64,000 bases of DNA from Paenibacillus sp. FSL M7-0420 (lineage in GTDB: Bacteria; Bacillota; Bacilli; Paenibacillales; Paenibacillaceae): the NCBI RefSeq assembly GCF_038002345.1, contig NZ_JBBOCJ010000001.1:5580001-5644000 (forward strand), in the 5' to 3' direction. The translations under genes and the position numbers were made by a program. This document shows positions 47,365 to 57,313 of the stretch, one piece after another. Each line of letters opens with the position of its first letter. Positions within the stretch are counted from its first letter, which is position 1. The notes under the pieces were generated by a model. It did no database searches. It was not told the DNA's origin and saw nothing but the letters and a program-made list of their open reading frames with translations.

Positions 47365-48741
47365 TTACCGGTTCTTCAGGCTGTCTGCCAGCGCATAACC
47401 GACCTTCCAGATATCGCCTGCACCCATGGTGATGACCAGATCACCGGGAGCAATCCGGTTCTGCAGATCTGCCAGCACAGCTTCCTTCGTCGGCAGATGC
47501 CGCGCACCGGCGTTGCTGTTCTGTACAATCAGCTCTACCAGCTTGGCGGAGGTGACGCCCTCAATCTGCTTCTCACCCGCAGGGGAGTAGATATCGGTAA
47601 TAATCACTTCGTCCGCCTCGCTGAACGCGCGGCTGAAAGCATCCAGCAGGAAGAAGGTACGCGTGTAGCGCTGCGGCTGGAACACGGCGATAATGCGTTT
47701 GCCGGTTGCCTTGGCGGCGCTGATCGTAGCCTGAATCTCTGTGGGATGATGCGCATAATCATCAATGACGAGAATCTCGTCAACCTCGCCCAGCACCTGG
47801 AAGCGCCGTTTGGCGCCGTGGAACTTCACAATCGCAGCCGCAATGGCTTCAAAGGCAATGCCCGATTTCAGGCAGGAAATCACTGCTGCCATAGAGTTAT
47901 ACAGATTGTATTGTCCCGGAATAGAGAGCTCAATCCGGCCTAGCACCTCAGCTCCATGGTTCATCGTATACGATACCTGCCGGTCGCCGAGAACAATATC
48001 AGTCGCTGTATAATCAGCCGTCTCTGATTCGATCCCGTAGCTGATCACTGTACCTTTTACCTTAGGCAGCAGGGATTTCAGATTCTCATCATCCGCACAT
48101 ACGATAGCTGTTCCGTCCTCGCGCAGCTGATTCATGAACTGAACATAAGCATCCTTCAGCTTGCCGAAGTCGCCGCCGTAGTTCTCCAGATGGTCAGCTT
48201 CAATGTTCGTAACGATTCCCAGCCAAGGGTGGTACTGCAGGAACGAGCCGTCACTCTCATCGGCCTCTGCCACGACGAATTCCCCTTGTCCCGCTTTGGC
48301 ATTCGTGCCGACATTCATAATCTCCCCGCCGATAATGTAGGTAGGGTCCACGCCGCAGTCTTCCATCACCAGAGCAATCATGGAAGAGGTGGTAGTCTTG
48401 CCGTGCGCTCCGGCCACTGCAACGCCCTTGCGTTCATTCAGCAGCCGGGCCAGCATCTGCGAGCGGTGCAGAATCGGAATTTTCAAACGCTCCGCTTCCA
48501 CCCATTCCACATTATCCGCGGCAAGCGCCGTGGAATAGACGACCAGATCCGCGCCTTTTACCTGCTCCGCCGTATGCCCGATGAAGACCTTGGCACCTTT
48601 GGCAATCAATTTCTCCGTTAACTCCTGGGCAGCTACGTCAGAGCCTGTAACTGTATATCCCATCTCCAGCATTACCCGGGCAATCGCGCTCATACCATAG
48701 CCGCCGATCCCTATAAAATGCACACGTTCAGTAGTATCCAA
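47365..48741 (-). CDS. murC: UDP-N-acetylmuramate--L-alanine ligase
   Basis: It adds the first amino acid of the peptidoglycan stem, about 458 residues. Seen: the UDP-binding start VHFIGIGGYGMSAIA, the ATP loop AHGKTTTSS, DEYAHHP-type motif DDYAHHPTEI and QPQRYTRT. The frame runs open to 48798 inside folC; I chose the TTG at 48741, which starts close to VHFIGIGG as in relatives and lies after the folC stop, though its ribosome site is weak. Last gene of the valS operon. Confidence 0.94.
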   Translation of the reverse strand: MDTTERVHFIGIGGYGMSAIARVMLEMGYTVTGSDVAAQELTEKLIAKGAKVFIGHTAEQVKGADLVVYSTALAADNVEWVEAERLKIPILHRSQMLARLLNERKGVAVAGAHGKTTTSSMIALVMEDCGVDPTYIIGGEIMNVGTNAKAGQGEFVVAEADESDGSFLQYHPWLGIVTNIEADHLENYGGDFGKLKDAYVQFMNQLREDGTAIVCADDENLKSLLPKVKGTVISYGIESETADYTATDIVLGDRQVSYTMNHGAEVLGRIELSIPGQYNLYNSMAAVISCLKSGIAFEAIAAAIVKFHGAKRRFQVLGEVDEILVIDDYAHHPTEIQATISAAKATGKRIIAVFQPQRYTRTFFLLDAFSRAFSEADEVIITDIYSPAGEKQIEGVTSAKLVELIVQNSNAGARHLPTKEAVLADLQNRIAPGDLVITMGAGDIWKVGYALADSLKNR

Positions 48742-48748
48742 CAGTTCG

Positions 48749-50125
48749 TCACCAGCCTTTTTCAGAATCGGGTTGCCGTAAAAGCGTACTGCGCACATCA
48801 GAAATCAAATACAGCGTTCCGGACACAACCGCGAGGTCATCGTCCGCTGTGATCGTCTGCAGCTTCTGCAGCGCTTGGCCCCAATTACGTTCTACTATGA
48901 TTTCCAAGTTTTCCTTGGCATATTTATCCCGCAGACTTTCTGCGATCGCCTGCAGATCTTCCGCGTCCATCTTCTTACGGAAATCAGGTTCGGTCAGGAT
49001 GAGCGTATCCACTATAGGCAGTATATGCTTGAGATACGACTCGTGATGCTTATTTGCCAGCATCCCCATGAGCAAATTTAATTTACCGTAAGGCTGGAAC
49101 TGCGGAAGGCTCTTCGCAAGGCTCTCAGCCCCTTCCGGGTTGTGCGCGCCGTCCAGAATAATTCTGGGCGAGGCGCTCACTTCCTCCAGCCTTCCGGCCC
49201 AGAATGTGCCCCGGAAGCCCTCCAGCACATCCTCGTCCTCCAGCATGAAGGCCATATACTGCCGCAGCACCTCAAGCGCCATCATCGCCCCGGCCGCATT
49301 CTCCAGTTGGTGTTCGCCTTTCATGGCAATATCCAGCTCAAGTCCCCGGAACGGCCCGTTGAAGGTGAAATGCTGGCAGCCGTCTCTCAGCTCAACTCCG
49401 CTATAGCTGAAATCTTCTCCGGCTAAATAGAGTGTCGAACGGGTAGCCGCCGCCTTGGCCTTCAATACAGCTACAGCCTCGGGCTGGCTTACACCGCTGA
49501 CTACAGGAACGCCCGGCTTAATAATCCCGGCTTTCTCGCCGGCAATCAGCGTAAGCGTATCTCCCAGCACATCGGTATGGTCATGTCCCACATTGGTAAT
49601 GACCGACACAACCGGAGTAACAATATTCGTTACATCCAGCCTTCCCCCAAGCCCCGTCTCCCATACGACAACATCGGGATAACAGACTTCGCCGTAATAG
49701 AGAATCGCAAGCGCCGTCGCCACCTCGAACATGGTCGGTGAGCCCAGCTCAGTGCCCGCAATCTCCTCAACCAGCGGACGCAGCTGAATGGCAAGCGCAA
49801 GCAGCGTCTCCTCAGGAATATCCGTCCCGTTGTACTGGAACCGGTTCGTGAACTTCGTGATATAAGGAGAGGTAAAGGTCCCTACCGAATATCCGCTCTG
49901 AATAAGGGCCGAGGTCAAAAAGGCGCAGGTCGAGCCCTTGCCGTTGGTCCCCGCCACATGAATGAACTTCAGCTTCCGGTGCGGATGTCCCAGCTTCTCC
50001 ATTAGAAGCTCTATCCGCTCCAGACCCGGCCGGATTCCAAAAGGAATCAGGCTATTGATCCAGTCTACGGCTTCTGTATAAGAACTTAAGGGAGCGGCAG
50101 CGCCGCTCCGGGTGATCTCTTCCAT
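48749..50125 (-). CDS. folC: Folylpolyglutamate synthase / dihydrofolate synthase
   Basis: 458 residues of the Mur-ligase-like family; it adds glutamate to folates and may also make dihydrofolate. Motifs: VAGTNGKGSTCAFLTSALI (P-loop), FTSPYITKFTNR, and DGAHNPEGAESL in the C-terminal domain. It follows valS with a 5-bp gap, as in Bacillus. Confidence 0.96.
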   Translation of the reverse strand: MEEITRSGAAAPLSSYTEAVDWINSLIPFGIRPGLERIELLMEKLGHPHRKLKFIHVAGTNGKGSTCAFLTSALIQSGYSVGTFTSPYITKFTNRFQYNGTDIPEETLLALAIQLRPLVEEIAGTELGSPTMFEVATALAILYYGEVCYPDVVVWETGLGGRLDVTNIVTPVVSVITNVGHDHTDVLGDTLTLIAGEKAGIIKPGVPVVSGVSQPEAVAVLKAKAAATRSTLYLAGEDFSYSGVELRDGCQHFTFNGPFRGLELDIAMKGEHQLENAAGAMMALEVLRQYMAFMLEDEDVLEGFRGTFWAGRLEEVSASPRIILDGAHNPEGAESLAKSLPQFQPYGKLNLLMGMLANKHHESYLKHILPIVDTLILTEPDFRKKMDAEDLQAIAESLRDKYAKENLEIIVERNWGQALQKLQTITADDDLAVVSGTLYLISDVRSTLLRQPDSEKGW

Positions 50126-50130
50126 GTCTG

Positions 50131-52857
50131 TTATCCTCTCAGTTCTGCAATACGGGCCAGCACCTTCTCGCGTCTGTCGGAATAATCCGCCTGCTTCGCC
50201 CGTTCCTCTTCGATGACTTTCGCCGGAGCTTTGGCCACAAAACCCTGATTACTGAGCTTCTTCTCCACACGCTCCACTTCGCTGTTCAGGGTCTGAACTT
50301 CTTTTTCGAGACGAATAATCTCCTGATCGATATCAATCAGACCGGACAGCGGCAGAAGCAGCTCCGCTCCGGTAACCACGGCGGACATCATTTTATCCGG
50401 CGTCTGCGGCGCAAGGCCTGCTTCGAAGGAAGAGGTGTTGCAGAAGCGCCCGATGTAGTTGTCGTTGCGGGAAATAATGTCCAGGGTGTCCTGGCTGCCG
50501 GCCTTGATAATCAGCTCGACCTTCTTGCTCATCGGCGCATTCACTTCCGCACGGATCCCGCGAACGGCCCGGATAATATCCATCAGCAGGTTCATCTCTG
50601 ATACTGCCTGCGGATTCTCAAGCGCCGCATCGTACTTCGGCCACTCGGCCAAGGTGATGGATTCGCCCTGATGCGGCAGATGCTGCCAGATCTCCTCCGT
50701 AATGAACGGCATGAACGGGTGAATCAGCCGCAGTGTGCGGTCCAGCACGTAAGCCAGAACAGACTGGGTCTTGGCCTTGGCAGCTGCGTCCGCTCCGTAT
50801 AACGAGAGCTTGGCGAATTCGATATACCAGTCACACAGATCATCCCAGATGAAGTTGTAGAGCAGGCGCCCGGTCTCGCCGAACTCGTACGAGTCAATTA
50901 GACGCGTAATATCGCGGGAAGTTTCGTTCAGGCGGTGCAGAATCCAGCGGTCCGCTGTGCCAAGCTCACCTGTAATGTCAATATCTTCAAAGGCTACGCC
51001 TTCCAGATTCATCAGTGCGAACCGGGAGGCATTCCAGATCTTGTTGGCAAAATTACGCGCCTGCTCTACCTTTTCCATACGGAACCGCAGATCCTGGCCC
51101 GCTGTACTGCCGGTAGTAATCATATAGCGCATGGCGTCAGCGCCGTACTGCTCGATAACATCCAGCGGATCAATACCGTTGCCCAGCGACTTGGACATCT
51201 TGCGTCCTTCAGCATCGCGTACGAGTCCGTGCATCAGCACATCGGAGAACGGCTTCTGGCCTGTGAATTCCATAGCTGAGAAAATCATGCGCGCTACCCA
51301 GAAGTAGATGATATCGTAGCCGGTAACCAGTACATTGTTCGGATAGTAACGCTGATAGTCGCTGCTGTCCTGATCAGGCCAGCCTAAGGTAGCGAACGGC
51401 CAGAGGTTCGAGCTGAACCAGGTATCCAGAACATCCTCATCCTGCTTCAGGTCGGACAGCCCGCTGATGCGGCGCGCTTCTTCTTCATCGTGTGCAACTA
51501 CAAGCTCCCCGGTAGATTCGGAGTACCAGGCCGGAATACGGTGGCCCCACCACAATTGGCGGGAGATACACCAGTCACGGACATTCTCGATCCAGTTCAG
51601 GTACGTCTTCTCGAAGCGGTCCGGCACGAAGTGGACCCCGTCACCGTCCTTCTGTGCAGCGATGGCTGCTTCTGCCAGCGGCTGCATTTTGACGAACCAC
51701 TGGGTGGACAGATAAGGCTCTACTACGGCCCCGGAACGCTCACTGTGCCCAACCTGGTGTACATGATCCTCAATGGAGATCAGCACGCCTTGCTCCTTCA
51801 GGTCGGCTACGATGGCCTTACGGCAGTCGCTGCGGTCCATTCCCTGGTAAGCGCCCGCTTCCTCATTCATCACTCCGCCTTCATCCATTACGTTGATCTG
51901 CGGAAGGTTATGGCGGACTCCCATCTCGAAGTCGTTCGGATCATGCGCCGGTGTAATCTTAACCGCACCGCTGCCGAAATCCTTATCTACGTATTCATCA
52001 GCAATAACCGGAATCTCACGTAAGGTAACCGGCAGAATCAGCGTCTTCCCGATCAGATCCTTATAGCGCTCATCCTCCGGGTGTACCGCTACCGCTGTAT
52101 CACCCAGCATCGTCTCGGGCCGCGTGGTAGCCACCGTGATATGGCCGCTGCCATCCTTCAGCGGATAACGCAGATGGTACAGATGCCCGTTCACTTCCTT
52201 GTATTCAACCTCAATATCCGACAGCGCTGTACGGGCAGCCGGGTCCCAGTTAATAATCCGCTTGCCGCGGTAGATCAGGCCCTTCTGGTACAGCTCCACA
52301 AATACCTTGCTTACCGCCTTCTTCATTCCATCATCAAAGGTAAATCGTTCGCGGGAGTAATCGAGGGACAGGCCCATCTTGGCCCACTGGTCATGAATCG
52401 TCTCTGCATACTGGTCTTTCCAGGCCCACACCTGCTCCAGGAACTTCTCGCGTCCCAGGTCATGGCGGGAGATTCCCTGCTGGCGCAGCTTCTGCTCTAC
52501 CTTGGTCTGTGTAGCAATCCCTGCATGGTCCGTACCCGGCAGCCACAGGGTATCATATCCCTGCATCCGCTTGGTGCGGATCAGCACATCCTGAAGCGTG
52601 AAATCCAGCGCATGTCCGATATGCAGCATTCCTGTTACATTCGGCGGCGGAATCACGATGCTGTAAGGCTCCGCATCCGGCCGTTTGCCGGCTTCGAAGA
52701 AGCCTTTCTCCATCCAGTACGCATACCATTTCTTCTCTGCCGCTCCCGGATCATATGTAGTCGGCATGTCGCTCTGCTTGTGATTAGCTGAAGCGGTAGC
52801 TTCTGCCGCTTTCTGCCCGTTCGGCAGCTCTGCTGCTGCATTGTTGTTATCAGCCAT
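50131..52857 (-). CDS. valS: Valyl-tRNA synthetase
   Basis: Class I aminoacyl-tRNA synthetase of 908 residues. It has the HIGH motif in [15 protein letters not shown], the editing domain, KMSKS in [11 protein letters not shown], and the C-terminal coiled coil ([22 protein letters not shown]). The first 30 residues (Asn-, Ala- and Gln-rich) are an extension before the conserved [20 protein letters not shown] lies 7 nt before the ATG. Controlled by the T-box upstream. Confidence 0.97.
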   Translation of the reverse strand: MADNNNAAAELPNGQKAAEATASANHKQSDMPTTYDPGAAEKKWYAYWMEKGFFEAGKRPDAEPYSIVIPPPNVTGMLHIGHALDFTLQDVLIRTKRMQGYDTLWLPGTDHAGIATQTKVEQKLRQQGISRHDLGREKFLEQVWAWKDQYAETIHDQWAKMGLSLDYSRERFTFDDGMKKAVSKVFVELYQKGLIYRGKRIINWDPAARTALSDIEVEYKEVNGHLYHLRYPLKDGSGHITVATTRPETMLGDTAVAVHPEDERYKDLIGKTLILPVTLREIPVIADEYVDKDFGSGAVKITPAHDPNDFEMGVRHNLPQINVMDEGGVMNEEAGAYQGMDRSDCRKAIVADLKEQGVLISIEDHVHQVGHSERSGAVVEPYLSTQWFVKMQPLAEAAIAAQKDGDGVHFVPDRFEKTYLNWIENVRDWCISRQLWWGHRIPAWYSESTGELVVAHDEEEARRISGLSDLKQDEDVLDTWFSSNLWPFATLGWPDQDSSDYQRYYPNNVLVTGYDIIYFWVARMIFSAMEFTGQKPFSDVLMHGLVRDAEGRKMSKSLGNGIDPLDVIEQYGADAMRYMITTGSTAGQDLRFRMEKVEQARNFANKIWNASRFALMNLEGVAFEDIDITGELGTADRWILHRLNETSRDITRLIDSYEFGETGRLLYNFIWDDLCDWYIEFAKLSLYGADAAAKAKTQSVLAYVLDRTLRLIHPFMPFITEEIWQHLPHQGESITLAEWPKYDAALENPQAVSEMNLLMDIIRAVRGIRAEVNAPMSKKVELIIKAGSQDTLDIISRNDNYIGRFCNTSSFEAGLAPQTPDKMMSAVVTGAELLLPLSGLIDIDQEIIRLEKEVQTLNSEVERVEKKLSNQGFVAKAPAKVIEEERAKQADYSDRREKVLARIAELRG

Positions 52858-52904
52858 TGTGAACCCTCCACTGTTAAATGTATTGAGTAGCTAGCGGTTT
52901 CTGA

Positions 52905-53225
52905 GAATACAAAAAGGCCCTTCGTCTCAAAGGACGAAAGGCCATTCTTTCGCGGTACCACCTTTGTTTCGCGCCAATAAAAAATAAACCACTGCCTTAA
53001 GTTCCCTTACAGGTTCCTGAAGCTTAGCGCGACACTCATGCAGGGTAACGGCTGCAACCGGCCGCATCCTAACCGGTCTTCATGATGAAGACAAGCTCAG
53101 AAGGGCAACTCCGGGGCGACTTCGGGGGCTGCATCCTGCGGGAATTCACACCAATGATAATCCCGCTCTCTGAAGGGCTGACCGCCTACTCTTCCCGTTC
53201 CCAGTCTTTATGCTAGTTATTACAT
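52905..53225 (-). promoter_or_regulatory. T-box riboswitch of valS
   Basis: A leader of about 320 nt. On the minus strand it has the Stem I elements GGGAAGAGTAGG and AGAGAGCGGG, the T-box AAGGTGGTACCGCG (52951-52964), which pairs with the NCCA end of uncharged tRNA, and a terminator GGCCTTTCGTCC...GACGAAGGGCC with TTTTT (52912-52943). The candidate specifier codon is GTC at 53120-53118 in GAAGTCGCC, a valine codon that fits the gene. Uncharged tRNA-Val would favour read-through. Confidence 0.92.
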
Positions 53226-53231
53226 AGTTCA

Positions 53232-53260
53232 ATAATACATTCAGTGTTATCCCTAGTCAA
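53232..53260 (-). promoter_or_regulatory. Promoter of the valS operon
   Basis: On the minus strand, TTGACT at 53260-53255, a 17-bp spacer and TATTAT at 53237-53232. Transcription would start just before the T-box Stem I. Confidence 0.78.
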
Positions 53261-53303
53261 CCAGCATATACACAAAGGGCGCGCAGCAGACGTACATTGC
53301 TGC

Positions 53304-53966
53304 TTACTCCCCGCTCCAGATCACTTGAACCACATTGAAGCCCTGATTGCCGCCCGTTCCGGGGGCGCCATCCAGCGTAACAGAGAATGTGCTTCCGGCA
53401 TCAATAATCGAGAAGGCTGAGGCGGAGACCTCCTCGGACTTGGAGGTTGCCCCTTTTTGTACAAAATAGTCCTTGTACGTATTGCCGAGCGTCTCCAGAC
53501 TCTGCTTCGTGCGGTAGCTGAAGGTCGCGGACGGCTTACCGGTTGCCGAGCCTTCGATCAGATCAAATATCTTCGCGTCCGCCGGAAGCGGGAAGTCCGC
53601 CGGCAGGCTCTTCGGCCGCTTCACAGCATCTGCTGGTGTTCCTGCGGACGAGCCGCCGGAGGAGACAGCCGGAGCAGCCGCATCACCGATGATGACCCGG
53701 CTGGTTGCAGCATCGTAAGTAACAGCAGTGTTCAGCGCTTCGCCGATGGAGCGTACAGGCAGATAAGTGATCCCGTTGTAGGTAATCGGGGCGAGGGTTT
53801 TGCCGTTGCCGTCTTTGGGCGTGTACACCTGGCCGTTCACGACGATCCCGATTTTGTTGTTCAGGAGCGCCTTGATCTCCTGCAGATTACTGGCGGCGTA
53901 GACACCGGCCGAGACTGTGAGCGTCAAGCTTAGTGCGGCCGCAGTGGCTGCCACTTTTCTCTTCAT
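53304..53966 (-). CDS. Secreted protein with copper amine oxidase N-terminal-like domain
   Basis: About 220 residues. A signal peptide is clear (MKRKVAATAAALSLTLTVSA, cut probable after VYA). A stalk or copper-amine-oxidase-N-like domain follows (IGIVVNGQVYTPKD, ITYNGITYLPVRSIGEAL, DAATSRVIIGD), then a Ser/Gly linker and a C-terminal domain of about 90 residues with no match I recognise. Paenibacillus encodes many such wall-associated proteins. Start chosen at the ATG just before the basic signal residues; the frame is open to 54005. Confidence 0.85.
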   Translation of the reverse strand: MKRKVAATAAALSLTLTVSAGVYAASNLQEIKALLNNKIGIVVNGQVYTPKDGNGKTLAPITYNGITYLPVRSIGEALNTAVTYDAATSRVIIGDAAAPAVSSGGSSAGTPADAVKRPKSLPADFPLPADAKIFDLIEGSATGKPSATFSYRTKQSLETLGNTYKDYFVQKGATSKSEEVSASAFSIIDAGSTFSVTLDGAPGTGGNQGFNVVQVIWSGE

Positions 53967-54124
53967 GTGATATATCATCCTTCCAGAAGTGATGTACCAG
54001 CGCATAGCTGCCTGAATGTGTAATGTATGTAGGCCGGTAGTGACTATTACCCCGACCTAGGCGGTTTATAAACCAGGAGCGGAGACACGTGTAAACATGC
54101 CCCCAACAAAAGCCGGTTCACAAA

Positions 54125-54168
54125 AAACAGGAACAGCCCCATGCATAAGGCAAGGGCTGTTCCTGTTA
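54125..54168 (-). terminator. Terminator after the SpoVID-like gene
   Basis: The 14-bp arms AACAGGAACAGCCC and GGGCTGTTCCTGTT enclose 13 nt and are followed by TTTT on the minus strand. Confidence 0.9.
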
Positions 54169-54196
54169 AGCCTGAATTCTCCGCACACCATCAATC

Positions 54197-55561
54197 TCAA
54201 GGAATGTATAATACCTGTCCCTCTTCTACAATCTGACCGGACAGCCGGTTATACATAGTCAGCTCCCGGGTGCTTAGCTGGTATTTCTCGGCTATGGTAT
54301 CCAGCGTCTCTTCCCGCTGCACGATGCAGAGCCGTACCTTGCGGAACAGCTCTGTCCCGCCCATCCCGCCGATGAACCGGCTCTTCCACGCTGTATCATT
54401 GCCTGCCTCAGGAACAGCCTGCGCTACAGAGTCTATATTGCCAGAGAGCAGTTCCTCCTGCTCTCGGTTGGCGCGGCTTGCGCTGAGCAGCGAGGAGAAG
54501 GTGAGCGGCTCCTGCTCGGCGGCTCCCGGTTCTTTTTTGCTGCCAAGGGCAACCTTGAGATCCTGCTTCTCCTCCTGGGGAGACAGAGATTCCGCAGACA
54601 GGAAGACTTCATTGTCTGTGGCCTGGATCTCCTCTGCCGCCTCCCCTTCTTCGTTCCCGGCAAACAGCGCAGCAGCATCGTTGGCAGCGGAGGTAAGCAC
54701 CGGCTCCGGCTGCGATACGGCATGAAGCTTCGCATTGCCCCAATGGTCCACAGTGTTCAAGGCGGCGGTGCCTGTCTGAAGCGTGGTGTCCTCCTGAAGC
54801 GAGCCGTTCACAGCCGCCGGTGCCGTCTTCTCTCTGGAGGTGAGGAAATGAGCGGAGGCCTTATCAGCCGACGGCTTGCTGCCTGCCGAAGAAGCCGTAT
54901 CCAGACTATGGGTCCTTACTCTGGGTTCCTTGTCCTTCAGGGGTGTGGAGAGATAGGCCGCGGGCTGGCTGTAAGAAGTATCTTCTGCGTACAACGGCTC
55001 AGCTGCTGCCTCAGCCGGAACAGCGGAGTTCTGATCTTCCGCAGAGCCCTCTGCCGTGCCTTCGCCATAGGTCCAGAGCGAATTCTCATACAGGGTGTCA
55101 TTCTCCGGATTGCGGATTTGCTCCTCAGCGGCCCTGCTGTCTCCTGCTTCCGGCGAATACGCTACCGTGTATTCCTCCTGCTGCCAGGCCGGCTGTACAT
55201 CTGTACTTCCGATTCCGCGCAGCGAGAGCACTCCGGTAATGTTGACGGTTCGCATCGTCAACAGATCAATATCGAAATTCTCGATCTCCACCCCTATGTC
55301 ATCAAGTGAGCTGACCCGGGTCAGCGGAACAGTGATTTCAACAGGAATTGCATGCTCCAGACGCTGTGTAAGGTCATCCTCCCCCCGGTAGAGTCCGGTG
55401 AGCAGCAGCTGTCCGTGCAGCTCGGCCCGGTCCTCCCGCTGGATGACCTGGATGTCGGGAACCAGCTCGACTTCCTCCAGCTCTGCTATTCCCGGAAGCT
55501 CTTCCGAAAGGTGAATGCGTTCATAAATATCAAACCGCAAGCCATGGGACTGGTCAAACAC
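54197..55561 (-). CDS. spoVID: Stage VI sporulation protein D-like coat protein
   Basis: About 454 residues. The N-terminal domain (LRFDIYERIHLSEELPGIAE, then LHGQLLLTGLYRG) matches the SpoVID coat-encasement domain; a long Ala-, Glu- and Ser-rich middle follows; a LysM domain closes the protein (VQREETLDTIAEKYQLST to GQVLYIP). In Bacillus SpoVID drives coat encasement and binds SafA, a candidate of which is also in this window. I chose the GTG at 55561 because GGAGG lies 9 nt upstream; the frame opens at an ATG at 55585. Confidence 0.85.
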   Translation of the reverse strand: MFDQSHGLRFDIYERIHLSEELPGIAELEEVELVPDIQVIQREDRAELHGQLLLTGLYRGEDDLTQRLEHAIPVEITVPLTRVSSLDDIGVEIENFDIDLLTMRTVNITGVLSLRGIGSTDVQPAWQQEEYTVAYSPEAGDSRAAEEQIRNPENDTLYENSLWTYGEGTAEGSAEDQNSAVPAEAAAEPLYAEDTSYSQPAAYLSTPLKDKEPRVRTHSLDTASSAGSKPSADKASAHFLTSREKTAPAAVNGSLQEDTTLQTGTAALNTVDHWGNAKLHAVSQPEPVLTSAANDAAALFAGNEEGEAAEEIQATDNEVFLSAESLSPQEEKQDLKVALGSKKEPGAAEQEPLTFSSLLSASRANREQEELLSGNIDSVAQAVPEAGNDTAWKSRFIGGMGGTELFRKVRLCIVQREETLDTIAEKYQLSTRELTMYNRLSGQIVEEGQVLYIP

Positions 55562-55696
55562 GGGAAATGTCCTCCTTCTTGGCATAATCTATCCCTGAGA
55601 CAAGCCCAGAGTATAAGCCCAAAATGTTACTCCCCTCATGTATATGCTTCAATCAGGCAGGCATGACAACTTTGCCGCTTCAATTGCGGACAGCGC

Positions 55697-57118
55697 CTAT
55701 CCCAGGGGAGGAAGGGCCGTACGTGCATCAGGAATAGAGTAGTGCTGCGGAAGCTTGACACGCATCGTTACGGCAAGCGGATTCCCCGGATCACCCTCGT
55801 TAAGCACATCTGCCGGATGAAAAGCTGCCGGCAGCGCACCCGCGCCCGGTTCTTCCTCAAACCGGAGGTGATCCGGAATTCCCGGCCGGCCTGCCCGCAG
55901 ATTGACCGCTCTCTGGTATACATGCAGCGTACCCGCAGCCATGACATCCAGCGAACGGGTCTGCTCTGCCCAGTGCTTAGCCTGGAGGCCGGTGCGTCTT
56001 CTCAGCTCCTCATCCCCCAGCAGCTGCTCCATCTGCAGGGCGAGCTGAGCGGCATCTCCGGGAGGAACAATCCAGCCCGTCTCTCCCTGCCGGACCATCT
56101 CCGGCATGCCTGCGGTTCCGGCGACAATCGGCGCGATTCCGGCAAGCTGCGCTTCTGTAACCGAGAAAGGCTGCGTATCCTGGAGGGAGGGCTGCACATA
56201 GATGTCGGCAGCCCGGAGTGCAGCCGGAATATTGTTCAGCTTCCCGGTGAAATGGACCTTCCCCGCGATACCCAGCAGACGGGCCTGCTCCATGAGCTCC
56301 TCCAGGAGGCTGCCGATTCCGGCCACCGCACAGATCCATTGCTGACAGCGCTGCTCCAGAATGCCTAGCGCCTCTATCAGCACATGGACGCCTTTGATAT
56401 ATTCAAGACGTCCGGCATACATGATGACAGGAATTCCTTCTGCAAATTGAAGCGGCGGCGTCTCTGCGGCCCTGGCTGCATATTGATGTAGGTCCAGCCC
56501 GTACGGCAAGGTATGAATACGGTCCGGGCTGACCCCCAGGCTCTGCGTAAGCTGTCCGATCCACTCCGAAGAGACCAGAATCTGGTCAGCCGCCTGGGCA
56601 CCCAGTGTCTCAAGCCTGCGGAAATAGCTCCAGATCGGCCGCTGCTCATAGGCCTCCCGGGTCAGTCCGGGCTCAAGCCCCTTGTACTCATAGTAGGTCT
56701 CCTTGGTCAATGCCCCATGAACACTTGCGACCAGCGGAACAGGACGGCGCATGATCCGCCGTATTGCATATGAGGCTATAGGGTCCTGGGCATGAATGAC
56801 ATCATATTCCTCCAGCCCCAGCACAGCGGCGCCGCCCTCGAATACGTAACGACCCAGCTCAAAGCTGAAGATGCCATGCTCCAGATGCAGCGAGGGGAAC
56901 CGGCCGATATCAAGCTGGGGCAGCAGCAGCGAATAGAACGCTTTTTTATCAAAAGACTCCGTCCGGTTGAGCAAATACAATGTATTGTTCTCCGCATGGC
57001 TGCCCATCAGTGTAACGGAATGGCCCTGCTCGCCCAGCTTGTCGGCCAGCTGCTTCATATATGTCCAAATTCCGCCCATATTGGTGAGGCCCCAGTAGGT
57101 GACCAGCAATATCTTCAT
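55697..57118 (-). CDS. Glycosyltransferase family 4 protein
   Basis: 473 residues of the GT-B fold. N-terminus MKILLVTYWGLTNMGGIWTY with the Gly-rich acceptor-side loop, then PYGLDLHQYAAR, VIMYAGRLEYIKGVHVLIEA (donor domain) and VQPSLQDTQPFSVTEAQLAG, which carries the donor-binding Glu. The C-terminal 45 residues are unusual and Pro-rich. Start set at the ATG at 57118 with GGGGAGAGG upstream; the frame is open to 57244. Substrate unknown. Confidence 0.9.
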   Translation of the reverse strand: MKILLVTYWGLTNMGGIWTYMKQLADKLGEQGHSVTLMGSHAENNTLYLLNRTESFDKKAFYSLLLPQLDIGRFPSLHLEHGIFSFELGRYVFEGGAAVLGLEEYDVIHAQDPIASYAIRRIMRRPVPLVASVHGALTKETYYEYKGLEPGLTREAYEQRPIWSYFRRLETLGAQAADQILVSSEWIGQLTQSLGVSPDRIHTLPYGLDLHQYAARAAETPPLQFAEGIPVIMYAGRLEYIKGVHVLIEALGILEQRCQQWICAVAGIGSLLEELMEQARLLGIAGKVHFTGKLNNIPAALRAADIYVQPSLQDTQPFSVTEAQLAGIAPIVAGTAGMPEMVRQGETGWIVPPGDAAQLALQMEQLLGDEELRRRTGLQAKHWAEQTRSLDVMAAGTLHVYQRAVNLRAGRPGIPDHLRFEEEPGAGALPAAFHPADVLNEGDPGNPLAVTMRVKLPQHYSIPDARTALPPLG

Positions 57119-57313
57119 GCATTCCTCTCCCCGGCTATAGATGTATTTAGGTGCAGGAGCAGTCTGCTCCACCCTAATCAGAATAGTATATGTAGGCTGC
57201 GGGCAGGCGGAAAGGGATATATGATCATTCCCTGCAAATTTCAAAAATATCTTTTAATCAAGAATCATCTTTTCGGGTATAATCGGTATAAATCCTGAAA
57301 GGAAATTTCCGAC

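Noticed and set aside
57118..57244. N-terminal extension of the glycosyltransferase
   Set aside because: The inner ATG has a strong ribosome site and gives the conserved start; the extension has no family match.
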